The translations under genes were made by a program, and so were the position numbers. A model generated the notes under the pieces. The model saw only the letters and a list, made by a program, of their open reading frames with translations, was not told where the DNA came from and did not search any database. This document shows, piece by piece, positions 12,878 through 23,194 of a DNA stretch of 64,000 nt (position 1 is the first letter of the stretch; every line of letters begins with the position of its first letter). Source of the DNA: Sycobia sp. Sy_11 (lineage: Eukaryota > Arthropoda > Insecta > Hymenoptera > Epichrysomallidae). Location of the stretch: positions 55,730-119,729 of the forward strand of contig JACCIC010000375.1 in assembly GCA_018907035.1 (NCBI GenBank), given 5' to 3'.

Positions 12878-14692
12878 CTCAGTCTTTACAAAGCTAAATT
12901 AAAAAATTCGTTTGCGAAAGAAGAAGAGAAATTTTTTTTTTTTTTTTTTTTATTTAATTCTTCTTGTCTCTAATCTGAGTTCTCTTCTTAAAACAGATTC
13001 CGATCATTATTCCAATTTTTAAAGTCCGAATCTACCCCACTGTTTACGAACTAGATGCTGTGACTCCTTATTATACCATATCACATCTCACCCATAATTT
13101 TAATTCAAATATCAAAAAAAAGAAATATAATATTTAATAATTTAAATTTTTACCTTATATAGCTGGTGTCTATAGTCTGCACTACCTTATCTAAATTTCC
13201 AATTTATAATTAATTAACTTATTTACAACAGAAAAAAAATTTCAAAAGTCTATCAATTATATTAATAAGACCAAAAAAAAAAATTTTAACATGAAAGTAC
13301 AACAAAAAAAAATTCAACCGATTTATCACGTTCTTTCAACGTTCAAAATTCTAATTTACGAATTTCATTAAAATTTAATAATATTATTCTTGAGTACTTC
13401 TGAATTATTATACTACTTAGTACTCATGAATTATTCAGACACCAGCTTCTTCTTTAGCAACTGGAAATGACCTACTAAATTTCTCCACGACTACTTCCGA
13501 AAAAAAATGTTTTTTTTTTTTTTTATTCTTAGTTAATTTCTTTAGTTAAAATTTACTTAAAAAGGTATTTCTTAGAAAAAAAACTTATTTCTTACTTAAC
13601 AACATTTATACAGTTTAACTTTACAAATGAATAGTATTTAATAAAACAATCGCTTAAGGCAAAACGTAAAAAAAAATTCTTCAACCGGAATCACTTATTA
13701 AGCAACACTAAAATTAAAATTTAAAAAAAAAATTTAATAAAATAATAAATTTAAAGAAAAACGTTAATTTATAATCATTAGCACTACAGGTCAGGAAACA
13801 CACACATATATATGACTATGAATAACATCACTATTATATAGATATTTCAAATTTAAATATAAATAATATTATAATATTTCAAATAAATAAATAACATTCA
13901 TAAATTCATTTTAAATAAATAATATTCTCTACTACGAAATGTACACCAATCACTATAATCTCTTATGAGGAATATAACTAGTGACTAAAAAATTTTTTAT
14001 TTTTTATTTTTTATTTTTTTTTGCAGGAAATTTTAAATCACCAAATTTTCATCACTACAATCTCCGTTAAATGAGAGAGTCACCAACAACCTCTGAAAAA
14101 CAATTTTGTCTAATCTACTATCTAAGGAAAAAAAATTTTGGTCACACAAAAAAAATTATCTGGTCAATAAAAAAAAATAATATCCAGTCACTAATGAGAG
14201 AAGAAAAAAAAACCAGCAACATTTAATCACTCTGATGATAAACTTCTCACTGTCGATAAAAAAAAATTTTTAAAGAATAAAATAAAAATAAAAAAAAAAG
14301 ATGAATTAAATTTAAAAATAATCAATTAATTTTTTTTTCTTTTTCAAACAAAAAATTTAAAACAAAAAAAAACTCTCAAAATCAATATTCAAAATCACAG
14401 CACAATCGAATTTTTCCCACCAAAGCATCCGTGCCTAAATCTTTTCGCGCCAAAATTTTCGTGACAAAATTTCTCGCCATTCACAGCCTCTTGATAATTT
14501 CCACCCTTCACTCAGCACGGAAGCAACAAGAAGAGAAAAGAAAATATATATTTCCAAATTTCCACTCAATTCAAAACTCGGTTTAGTGAAAGTTTCCCCA
14601 CCAGGGATGCCATTTTGTCACACAGTATTTAGCGTATCAAATACGAAACGCAAATCCCGCACTGTATAATCAAATAAAAATTTTTTTCCTTC
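12878..14692 (-). other. long untranslated leader of the LTR element
   Basis: About 1.8 kb between the 5' LTR and gag. It is AT-rich with many homopolymer A and T runs and no open frame of note on either strand. A leader of this length could hold packaging signals, but I see no specific site. Confidence 0.55.
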
Positions 14693-15664
14693 ACCAATAT
14701 CGTCCAACTGCAATAATTTAACTCAACAAAGGGGAATTCTTCCCGAGTCTGGAGTCGCAGGATTAACTCCGAAATTGAATGGAATTTTATTACTTCTCAC
14801 CAGAACTTTATTCAAGGTAATTTTATTTAATTTAGCCATAATTTAATTAATAATTTAATTAATAATATGATAATAATTAATACTTATATCACCTCAATAA
14901 ATATAGACTGATAATCTTCATATTAATTTCCATAACAATTATTATTTCCATAAATATATATTTTTATATCTCCATTTAATCGTGTTCTTTAATTTTATTT
15001 CCACTTTACTTCCTCAATCTTATTTTCCAAATCTTACTTCCTCACTTCTGAATTTTCCTCTCTCTCTCTCTCTCTCTTTCTCTTTATATTTCTTTCTTTC
15101 TTCACACTACTACTACAATTTCACTCTTCTTTTATACAATAGTTTCCTATTAATCCCCACTCACCACTGCTATTTAAATAACACCCCACCACTTGAAAAT
15201 TCTCAAAAAGAAAAACTAATTTTTGTGGGGAGAGCAGCCCACAAAAATTAACATCCCCTCTTACTTCAAATACCGCCAATTTATTATTTCTTGGCGGGCA
15301 CCAATTACCTTATTAAATTTATTAAACACTCTCATTTATTAATTTATCAAACAGGTATTGGTTCCTACCTTTACTACATTAGTCTTAATCCGGTTCCGCT
15401 TCCTTCCTATAAATCCTGATTGGAGTAATTAATCTGCCCTTTCAATTATTTATTTGAATTTCGCGCGCGAATGTAATTAATTCATTTGAAGTCATTAAGA
15501 AGGGTCTCCACTACTATCGGTCATCTACCGGACAGGCAATGACATTTCTATACATTTTTTTTTTTTAATGCCTGAAATGCATATTCTATTCATTTGTAAC
15601 ATTCCGGTAGTCCTTTTTCCGTTCCGCTCTCCACCTCGTCGCCTATGTTAGCGAGCACTACTGC
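14693..15664 (-). repeat. LTR, 5' copy in element sense
   Basis: Partner of the LTR at 5649-6617 with about 99% identity. It is 12 bases longer in a CT run near 15060-15075 and one T shorter near 15557. Because the element is on the minus strand, this right-hand LTR would drive transcription leftward. Confidence 0.88.
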
Positions 15665-16195
15665 GAAACTCGCACATTATATGTGATTAGTATGTGTGTC
15701 GTTTCATCGTGCATCTCTAGTATATCATCGGAAAGAAGTCCTGCACCTAACAACAACACTTCATATGAGTGTTAACCTCAAATTGGTTTGACAACTTAAT
15801 TTGTTTATTATATTTCTAATAAAATCACTTCACTTAAGTGTGCTCGATCTAACCATCTTTCTTTTCTTTTCTTTCAGATCACTCAGTAACTTAAGTGACG
15901 TATACCATACGTCACAGGATGTATGTTTCGAGTCACACATATTCTCGTGATCAATCTGCCAGCTTTTGTTACTGACAGAGTGGGTACGATAAATGCGTTT
16001 ACAGACTCCAAAAAAATCCTTAATAATAATGAACATTATAATAATAATTATCCTATTATAGATATTATAACTAAAGTTCTGATAAAATTAAAGCTATCTT
16101 ATATATATTTTATTTTATATTATTTATACATTATATTATATTGTATTATAATTATATATTATATATGAATACGATTATTATATATTTATAACTAT
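15665..16195. other. intergenic, with a small perfect palindrome
   Basis: No gene. GTGACGTAT at 15895-15903 and ATACGTCAC at 15907-15915 form a perfect 9-bp inverted repeat around a 3-base centre, with TGACGTA halves that resemble bZIP sites. Otherwise it is AT-rich sequence. Confidence 0.4.
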
Positions 16196-16600
16196 TAAGA
16201 TTAGAACTATTTTAAAATACCTATTGGATCTACCAGTATTTCGTTTTCCATCGTTTTTACAAATATGTAAGGTTTATTATGAATACATCGTTACATTAGA
16301 ATATTAGAAATTGTATTTATGTCGACTGCTTTGAATTAAATTATGAAATCTTTTTATCGGTCTCACAATCTTTATACTATAATATATTATCTAAAATAAT
16401 GACAGCCAGACTCTCCTTGTTTATTATCACTAACGAAAGATCTGAAATGAAACCTATTACTAAAAATAAATTAGGTAATTAATTCAAAACAATAAAATAA
16501 AATAAAAATAAAATAAAATAAAAATAATAAAAATAATAAAATATATACTATGTTAGTGAAGGATAATCTGACTGCCATCACTATCTTATTTTCTCTCTTG
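16196..16600 (-). repeat. Penelope-like element tail repeat (copy P1)
   Basis: Read on the minus strand, 16455-16398 matches 23200-23252 (TTTCAGAT, then AACAAGNAGAGTCTGNCTGTCATT). Farther along, about 16385-16290 matches 46545-46625 (GANTGTNAGACC, then AAGCAGTCGACA). The three places carry the same element tail in both orientations. It follows a hammerhead-like motif in the same strand sense, as in copy P2. Confidence 0.65.
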
Positions 16601-16640
16601 GTGTCCGACTTTTCGAACCGCTACGATTCATCCTCAGGAA
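16601..16640 (-). ncRNA. hammerhead-ribozyme-like motif (copy P1)
   Basis: On the minus strand the sequence contains CCTGAGGATGAATC, a 5-base loop, GGTTC and then GAAAAG. The stem GAATC/GGTTC pairs fully with one G-T wobble. The + strand copy at 23070 has the equivalent stem GAGCT/AGCTC, so three stem positions changed in a compensatory way. Hammerhead motifs are known in Penelope-like elements and both copies lie just after a PLE coding remnant. The catalytic core does not match the CTGATGA consensus exactly, so activity is doubtful. Confidence 0.5.
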
Positions 16641-16734
16641 CTAAACTAAAATGAAACTACCCAGTATGCTACATTATATATCCTATCACCACTTTAAATT
16701 TATTGGTATAATATTTCTAAGACGCGCACTTGCT

Positions 16735-16950
16735 TGGCTTAAATACAAAATACAAATTTGATATTACTAAAGAATGATAAGTGTTATCCAATTTACTTGA
16801 ATCTAACAATAAATTTAGATGATTGCGATTCTTCAAAATGTGAATATTTTCAAAAGTTTCTATTTTATATTTATTTTTAATACCTTGTTCAAGAATATTT
16901 ACATTTTCAAAATCGAAAAAATGTACAAAGTCAAACTATGTTCTTTTAGC
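16735..16950 (-). pseudogene. Penelope-like element C-terminal region
   Basis: Minus-strand reading gives FDFENVNILEQGIKNKYK, then ENIHILKNRNHLNLLLDSSK. This resembles the tail of the GIY-YIG endonuclease domain at the end of PLE reverse transcriptases and closely matches the + strand remnant at 22170-22322 (NFDILEHGISNKYK, LMLESSKLDNIYHS). The RT domain is absent. It is joined head-to-head with a + strand GIY-YIG fragment just to the right. Confidence 0.65.
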
Positions 16951-16954
16951 CCAA

Positions 16955-17110
16955 ATGTATATTTATAAAAAATAAATTGTAAAGACTGTAACAAATATTA
17001 CATTGGACAGACGAGTAAATACCTGAAACAAAAAATATATAAGAATCAGTATAGCTTGCGAAGCATGAATGGTACCTGAGTGGTCTCACTCTTTCTTATA
17101 TTTTTATTTC
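16955..17110 (+). pseudogene. Penelope-like GIY-YIG fragment
   Basis: The + strand encodes NCKDCNKYYIGQTSKYLKQK, with the YYIGQT form of the GIY-YIG motif after a CxxC pair, as in Penelope-like endonucleases. It soon meets a stop. Nothing after about 17110 is recognisable up to the 60-bp array. Confidence 0.62.
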
Positions 17111-17309
17111 GTAAAAGCGGAAGTAAAATTTGGTCCACGATTGGCTGCTGTATTTCAATTATACAGGGCTTATTATAGACTAATATTTTGTTGGTGGAGA
17201 ATCTGACGAACAGAAGAGTTGTGACTTTTTAGTTGAATTTCTCTTTACATCATGTATATTTTTCGATTAACGCTATGGTTTAATTAATTATAATGGTTTA
17301 ATTATTATA

Positions 17310-18505
17310 TCATGTTCGTAATATAGAACATGTCTCGAGACGACTGCTATAGAGAGTTTTGTGTTGGGAAGGTAGAATACGACTTCCAGGTATCCCAGGA
17401 CGACTTTTCCTGGGAGTATGCGTGTTCAAATGATGGAAAATGAATTTCTTTATAGAAGTATCTTTAACACTCCCTGTAGAAGTCGTTCCAAAACATCCCG
17501 ATATCGTATTCGAATGTCCGAACATGAATCTCCCCATACAAGTCGTCCCGTCATACCTCGACATCATATTCTACCGTCCGAACACGAAATTCTCCGTGGG
17601 AGTCGTCCCGTCATACCTGGACATTGTCTTCTACGGTCCGAAAATGAAATTCCCCGTGGAAGTAGTCCCGTCATACCTGGACATCGTCTTCTACCGTCCG
17701 CACATGAAATTCCCCGTGGAAGTCGTCCCGTCATACCTGGACATTGTTTTCTACCGACCGAACACACAACTCCCTGTAGAAGTCGTCCCGTCATATCCGG
17801 GCATGGTGTTCTCCTGTCCGAATTTGAAATTCCCCGTGGAAGTAGTCCCGTCATACCTGGACATCGTCTTCTACCGTCCGTACACGAAATTCCCCGTAGA
17901 AGTAGCCCCGTCATACCTGGCCATTGTTTTCTACCGACCGAACACGAAATTCCCCATAGAAGTCGTCCCGTCATACCTGGACATCGTCTTCTATCGTTTG
18001 AACACGAAATTCCCCGTGGAAGTCGTCCGGTCATACCTGGACATCGTCTTATACCGTCCGAACACGAAATTCTCCGTGGAAGTAGTCCCGTAATACTTGG
18101 GCATTGTTTTCTACTAACTAAATACGGTACTCCCCGTGGAACTCGTTCCAAAACACCTGGGAATCGCATTCTATCATCCGAACATGAAACTCCCCGTATA
18201 AGTTGCCCCGACGTACCTAAACATCGCTTCCTACCAACTAAATAAAATAAAACATAGTCCCAGTAGAAGCCGTCCCGAGAAAGCTAGCATCTCTTCCTAA
18301 CGACTAAACACAATACTCCCCGTAGAAGTCGTTTGGAAAGACCTAGATATAGTATTTTACCGTCCCAACACGGATCTTCTCATGAAAGTTGATTTCCTCA
18401 TACTTGGACGTCATTTTCTATCAAGTAAATACAATATTCCCCGTAGAAATCGCCCAGATAAACCTAGACATGGCATTCTATCATTCGAACACACAACTGT
18501 CTATA
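17310..18505 (+). repeat. 60-bp tandem array (about 18 units)
   Basis: A unit of exactly 60 bases (core TCCCCGTGGAAGTCGTCCCG, then TCATACCTGGACATCGTCTT, then CTACCGTCCGAACACGAAAT) repeats without a length change from about 17450 to 18240. More divergent, length-changed units continue to about 18500. The left edge (about 17320-17425) holds copies in the opposite orientation, giving a head-to-head junction. Because 60 is a multiple of three, long frames stay open: 17418-18245 and 17440-18093 on + and 18169-17564 on minus, each with a 20-residue period. Central units are more alike than edge units, as expected for a satellite. Confidence 0.92.
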
Positions 18506-18561
18506 GAAATTGTATTTAAAATGTATATATATATAATATGTACAATATAATATACATAAAA

Positions 18562-18620
<59 letters not shown>

Positions 18621-18756
18621 TATATACTCGTTCTTTAAATTAAATACCGTGAATATTTTAGTACTGGTGCCAACTAAATTCGATCAAAATGTTGGTATAC
18701 GAATAGCATATTTTTGAAGCATACGATGGATATTGCTCTTTTATGCAGAAGCGACG

Positions 18757-18800
<44 letters not shown>

Positions 18801-19069
18801 TAATTTCAAGGTTGATGGTAAAGAATTCTATTTTGATATATTATATATATATATTCATAGTTTCAAGGTTGTTGGTAAAGAATCCTATTTTGCCCTCGTT
18901 GCTTTTGTTCAAACTAAAAAAAAATTGTCTCCTGTCACAATTCTGAAGTTAATAGAATGTATAAAAATAAAAATATAATTTGTCGTCACAAACTATATTC
19001 AGTATGATTTGGCATACACAACCATTTTATAAGAGAAGGAAAAAGAAGTACAGAGAAATAGAGAGAGAT

Positions 19070-19114
<45 letters not shown>

Positions 19115-19384
19115 CAAAGAGATTTTCCCACGTAAGAGAAAATAAAATTTACAAAATTCAAAAAATATCCATAAGGTGTGAGAATAGTGTCAGGTTAACC
19201 TGAAGAACAAAAAAGGTTATAGCAACTAACGCCACACCTTCTTTAGGATACGAATCGCAAAGTTGGATATGAACATTTGTCTGAGCTGGCCTAGTATTAA
19301 TATTTAAGCGGACTACTTTGAGTTGATGTTCGTTATTCAAGACAGCATCTAGTTGCCGCTGGTCAAACTGATTGTTAAAACCAT
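18506..19384. other. microsatellite-rich intergenic DNA
   Basis: (AT)n at 18563-18618 and 18757-18797, and an impure (GA)n tract at about 19060-19118. A short segment is repeated: TTCATAATTTCAAGGTTGNTGGTAAAGAAT occurs at about 18797 and again at about 18853. No gene recognised. Confidence 0.7.
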
Positions 19385-19562
19385 TAACTTAATTTGATTT
19401 TTAATAAAAAACATAGCCTATGTCTTCCCAAGGTAATATAGAATCTATATGTCAAATTTCAGCACAACCGATTCAGTAGTTTTTTCGATTATCGCGTACA
19501 AACAAAAACACGCTTTGTCTTTATAAGTTAGTATGATATATATATATATATATATATATATA
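19385..19562 (+). repeat. RTE-like LINE 3' tail (copy 1)
   Basis: The pattern ACATAGCCTATGTCTTCCCA, a short gap, GTCAAATTTCAGC and CCGATTCAGTAGTTTTT, then ACAAACAAAAACACGCTTTG and a terminal (AT)n at 19536-19562, resembles the 3' ends of RTE-type LINEs in many insects. A second copy of the same pattern lies about 500 bp downstream. No coding part remains. The family assignment rests on this pattern only. Confidence 0.5.
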
Positions 19563-19739
19563 AGGACCTTTACTCAAATGTTTTCTTGGGAAAATTATAT
19601 ATATATCATTTAGCAACCTTGTCTAGGGTGGCGTGAAGGGAAAGAAGAGGAACACAATGGTTTGACGTGGATTACCGAATTAATGGGTGTTGCAGTTGTT
19701 TATAGATGCCTATAGCATGCGCGTCCGTTCGCTCTATAC

Positions 19740-19747
<8 letters not shown>

Positions 19748-19777
<30 letters not shown>
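19748..19777. repeat. (CT)n microsatellite
   Basis: About 30 bases of pure CT repeat between the two RTE-like tails. Confidence 0.95.
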
Positions 19778-19780
<3 letters not shown>

Positions 19781-19859
19781 CTGACCATCTGCTTCGATGC
19801 TGTGCGGGGCCTAGCGCAGCAGTGTGTCTATAGTATATACATTAGAAATCGTTGGTAAA

Positions 19860-20075
19860 GTGATTACCTAATTTGCCAATTTTTTATATTTTTGTCGAAT
19901 TTGCCAAAAAAATAGCCTATGACCTATTCCTGACTGTGTAGAAGACGTGGTTAAATTTTGAACGCGATCGGTTCAGTAGTTTCGGAGTTTATCAAGGACA
20001 AACAAATACACATATATTCATTTTTATATAAATATATATATATATATAGATATATATATATATATATAGATTATG
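19860..20075 (+). repeat. RTE-like LINE 3' tail (copy 2)
   Basis: It repeats the pattern of 19385-19562: AAATAGCCTATGACCTATTC, then TTGAACGCGATCGGTTCAGT, AGTTTCGGAGTTTATC, ACAAACAAATACACATA and an AT microsatellite at the end. Diverged from copy 1, so they are separate insertions or an old duplication. Confidence 0.5.
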
Positions 20076-20249
20076 TTGTCATATATCTCCCTTCCGCCTT
20101 TTTGTCTTATGAATTTCGTGGCTATGTACAAAGCGCTAGAGAGCTCGCATCTGGCAATATTATACATCATTTGAAAGGTCTTGACATAAAGTACAAAATT
20201 ACGCTATGGATGATTAGTTTGGATATTGCGTTCAAAAGTTATAGACATG

Positions 20250-21147
20250 TAAACATGGACTTCACTAACGCCGAAATTCGCGCTAATTTAAAGTTTTCCT
20301 TCGTCAATGGCAAATCCGCTAGAGAAACATACCGTGAGACTAACCTTTAGACTGCCGGCATTTTTGCCTTATAAATTGATATTTTTGACGTGCAAAATTT
20401 ATGCATAAAAATACCTCATATCTCTAGAGTAGCTTTCAAGGTCACAGGTGACTCATATATGAGCCAGTCCGGCAGTCCAAAGGCTAATGGTGTTTTGGAA
20501 GATGGCACGCTATCATTTCGAACCGCAGAGGAATGTTTTCGACGATTCAGAGCCGGCGAAAATGACACCATGTATAAGCCAGCCGGCGGAAGACCTGTGA
20601 CGATGAATACCGATGAAATCATGGAATTTATGGAGTTAAATCGACATGTGGCATCTTGTAACATCGTCCAGGAGATGAAAGTTACTCACCAAACCATTTT
20701 AAACCATCTGCAGAAGGCTGGATACAAAAAGAAGTTTGATGTTTGGGTGCCGCATGATTTGCGGCATCAACGTCTGCGATGTGCTGCTGAAACAGAACGA
20801 ACTCGACGCATTTTTGAAGCGGATGGTGACTGGCAACGAAAAATGGATCACATACGAAAATTTCAAGTGAAACGGTGGTTCAAGGCCGGTGGACCGTCCC
20901 AAACAGTGGCCAAGTCGGGATTGGCGGCCACGAAGGTTTTGTTGTGTTTCGTGGGATTGAAAGAAAATCATCCACTATGAGCTGCTCCATATGGCCAGAC
21001 GCATAATTCTACTATCTACTGTGAACAACTGGACTGCTTGAAGCAGGCTATCGACCAGAAACGTCCAAATTTGCCAACAGGATGGGTGTAGTCTTCAATG
21101 CCAGATCACACACTTCGTTGATGACCCGTCAGAAGCTACGGGAGTTC

Positions 21148-21149
<2 letters not shown>
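20250..21149 (+). pseudogene. mariner transposase fossil (copy C)
   Basis: The transposase starts at ATG 20259 (MDFTNAEIRANLKF, GKSARETYRETN), is interrupted by a 140-bp MITE, and resumes in frame with GTLSFRTAEECFRRFRAGEN, HQTILNHLQKAGYKKKFDVW and VAKSGLAATKVLLC. A frameshift near 20810-20870 disrupts the first catalytic block. The second aspartate region is shortened (VVFNARSHTSLMTRQKLREF). The copy is cut at 21149 by a microsatellite, so the last catalytic block is missing. It looks like a mauritiana/Mos1-type mariner. Confidence 0.85.
20344..20483. mobile_element. 140-bp piggyBac-like MITE nested in mariner C
   Basis: The ends are CCTTTAGACTGCCGG (20344-20358) and CCGGCAGTCCAAAGG (20469-20483), a 15-bp inverted repeat with one mismatch. 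Both flanks are CTAA (20340-20343 and 20484-20487), a 4-bp target duplication close to the TTAA of piggyBac elements. Removing the MITE and one CTAA leaves the mariner reading frame continuous, which supports the boundaries. There is no coding capacity. Confidence 0.85.

Positions 21150-21219
<70 letters not shown>
21149..21219. repeat. (AT)n(GT)n compound microsatellite
   Basis: About 38 bases of AT, then about 25 bases of TG, then a short TA run. It marks the broken right end of mariner C. Confidence 0.95.
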
Positions 21220-21220
<1 letters not shown>

Positions 21221-21302
21221 TTGTGATGGAACGCAAGGCGTTTATAATTTTACAGTTTACATAACTTTAGTTATAAAAAGGTTTAAGTAGGACTAATAGT
21301 TA

Positions 21303-21585
21303 TATAAAAATGTAAAGAGAAGAAAAATGTAGTCGCTAAAAACTTGTATTAATCAGTTATTTGTGAAGTATTTAAGAATGAACTTAGCTATTGCGTTATT
21401 CTTACGAGGACAAAAATGATTAACAATTCGTTATAAACAATATAGTTAATGTCTTATATTAATATTTTACACGGGGTTGTTCAATTTTAATTATTTTGTA
21501 ATTGCAATTACTTCAATTTGATACAGGATTTATATGCACGATACTGCAAAAAGGTAATTATACAATATATTACTTGTTCTTAACG
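21303..21585 (+). repeat. interspersed repeat, copy 1
   Basis: It starts TATAAAAATGTAAAGAGAA and matches 26353-26632 over about 280 bases. Shared blocks include TTTTAATTATTTTGTAATT and ATACTGNAAAAAGNTAATTATACA. The sequence to its left does not match the other copy's left flank, so this is a solo 3' piece. Confidence 0.75.
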
Positions 21586-22040
21586 AGATAGTTAAAAATA
21601 AATGAAAAACAATAGATATAGTTTTTTTTAAACTATTGTTTCCTGGCGTTCTTATGCTATACCTTCGCTGCGCATGTATGATTTGAGTTCGCGCAAGAAC
21701 ACGCTATCATCGCAATCTATCCACTCGTGGAGGTAGAATGCGCCTGAGATCCTCAGAGTGGTGCCGTATATATATTCCGTGAGGCTGACAGCGTGAGGAT
21801 ATTCCGTCAGGTGTCAGTGCGTCCGCGTGTGCGTAAGCCTAATAGCACTTGCGGCAATACCTTTAGCAAGTCTGGGTCGATACCCTGGCACATAAGCGCC
21901 GCCTTCAGGTCGCGATTTCAACCTTTTACCACACCGTACGGTGCTAGATAATACGACATCCTTCGTATTCTGCCGCATTCGGTGAATGACAGCATTTTGT
22001 CGAAAAGAGACTTTTCGTGTTCTCCCGACTTCGATAAGAA
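21586..22040. other. unassigned sequence before PLE copy P2
   Basis: A moderately GC-rich stretch (about 21650-22000), no open frame recognised. It could be part of the PLE 5' side or an unrelated repeat. Confidence 0.4.
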
Positions 22041-22322
22041 TGATTTATGTTTGAAATCTAGAGTTTTTTACAAGATTAATTATATGGATTCTATAAGGTA
22101 TTTAAAAAAGAGTTTTGATGAACATAAATAAAGTTTACGTAGTTCATATAGTATTTCTGGTTTAAAAGAACATTGTTTGAAGTTTATGAATTTTGATATT
22201 CTGGAACATGGTATTAGTAATAAGTACAAAAGTGAGAGTCTTAAAAGTATTCACATTTCAAGAAATAATGTGAATTTAATGTTAGAGTCAAGTAAATTGG
22301 ATAACATTTATCATTCTATATA
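22041..22322 (+). pseudogene. Penelope-like element C-terminal region (copy P2)
   Basis: The + strand reads LCLKSRVFYKINYMDSIRYL, then FMNFDILEHGISNKYK, then SIHISRNNVNLMLESSKLDN. It matches the minus-strand copy at 16735-16950. The CxxC and YIGQT segment expected after VFYKIN is not readable, so the endonuclease is incomplete. The reading ends at about 22322. Confidence 0.65.
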
Positions 22323-22329
22323 GAATTGA

Positions 22330-23040
22330 TTGGTTTTGAACATTTTGTGTAGAAGGGGTGATAATTAGTAGGGATAGGGATATATATATATATATAGCTT
22401 TATTTCCGATCACATATATTACGAGAAGATAAATGAAATGAGTAGCTTCAAAAGAAAAAAAGTATATGTACAACTGAGCGGCACACGCAACCACACGCGG
22501 GCGACAGATGGCAGAGATCCGCCTACACCATCTGCGCAAGCACGAAACAGGCGCGGACACTAGCGCGGCAGGCGCTGGGCGACGGCTGAAGTTGCAGGGC
22601 CTTCTGCATGGTCCCGGTGATGCCAACGGCCGTCGGCTCTCGTGGACGATCCCCTCGATCTCACGTGCTCCTCTCGTTCGCTTGCTTTCAATGCGTCGCT
22701 GTAGGTGGCGCGGAATCTGTCGCGAAGTCTTTCTTCCCTCCGTAGGACGTCTTAAACGCGTACACAAAAACCCCGCTTTATTTGTTTCTTTTCGTCCGAC
22801 TCGGGCGCATGTGCCTCTACTTCTATTATCCAAAACGAGACTAAATTATTCGATTCTCCTCTCCGCGGTGAATGTTCGCTCCCCCCTCTCCTCGCTCTGC
22901 TCTCCTCCCTCGGACGGCCGGCCGACGCGTCGAGGTCGTGCAGTGTTTATGTTTGTCGCACACGCCGTAGCTAACGAGTCGCATTTCGGTTGCGGCCTCG
23001 TTATAATATATACATTAGAATAATAATATAATGTTGTAGT
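22330..23040. other. GC-rich insert between PLE tail parts
   Basis: Position 22450-22985 is strongly GC- and CpG-rich against an AT-rich background. In PLE copy P1 the coding remnant and hammerhead-like motif are about 130 bp apart; here they are about 750 bp apart, so roughly 600 bp appear inserted. Open frames exist on both strands (22508-23023 + and 22833-22288 minus) but neither shows a recognised domain. Confidence 0.45.
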
Positions 23041-23069
23041 AGAATAATAATATAATTGTTCATAAATTG

Positions 23070-23106
23070 CCTTGATGAGGAGCTATAGCGAGCTCGAAAC
23101 GTTGGA
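23070..23106 (+). ncRNA. hammerhead-ribozyme-like motif (copy P2)
   Basis: It reads CCTTGATGAG, stem GAGCT, loop ATAGCG, stem AGCTC, then GAAACG. The stem is perfectly paired and followed by the GAAAC expected on the 3' side of hammerhead stem II. The 5' core reads TTGATGA instead of CTGATGA. The minus-strand motif at 16601-16640 shows compensatory stem changes. It lies in a Penelope-like tail, where hammerheads are known. Confidence 0.55.
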
Positions 23107-23194
23107 CAAGCTCAGTCACTCTTCAATAGGTTAAAGGCGATGGGGACAGACAGATTGCACTTTATTAATAAAGATTTTTTTTAATTAATATATT

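Larger units (their letters stand above)
5649..15664 (-). mobile_element. Ty3/gypsy LTR retrotransposon, defective
   Basis: Two direct LTRs of about 960-970 bp enclose gag and pol on the minus strand. The pol order is protease, reverse transcriptase, (RNase H mostly missing), integrase, which is the Ty3/gypsy order. The integrase has a C-terminal GPY/F-type module (GPFEMIEIL). By hand alignment the LTRs differ at about 10 positions plus a CT-run and a T-run length change, about 1%, so the insertion is recent compared with the many lesions inside it. I could not find a clean target-site duplication or primer-binding site. Confidence 0.9.

Noticed and set aside
17564..18169. Minus-strand 201-residue repeat protein in the 60-bp array
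   Set aside because: Frames stay open on both strands only because the period is a multiple of three; no evidence favours this strand.
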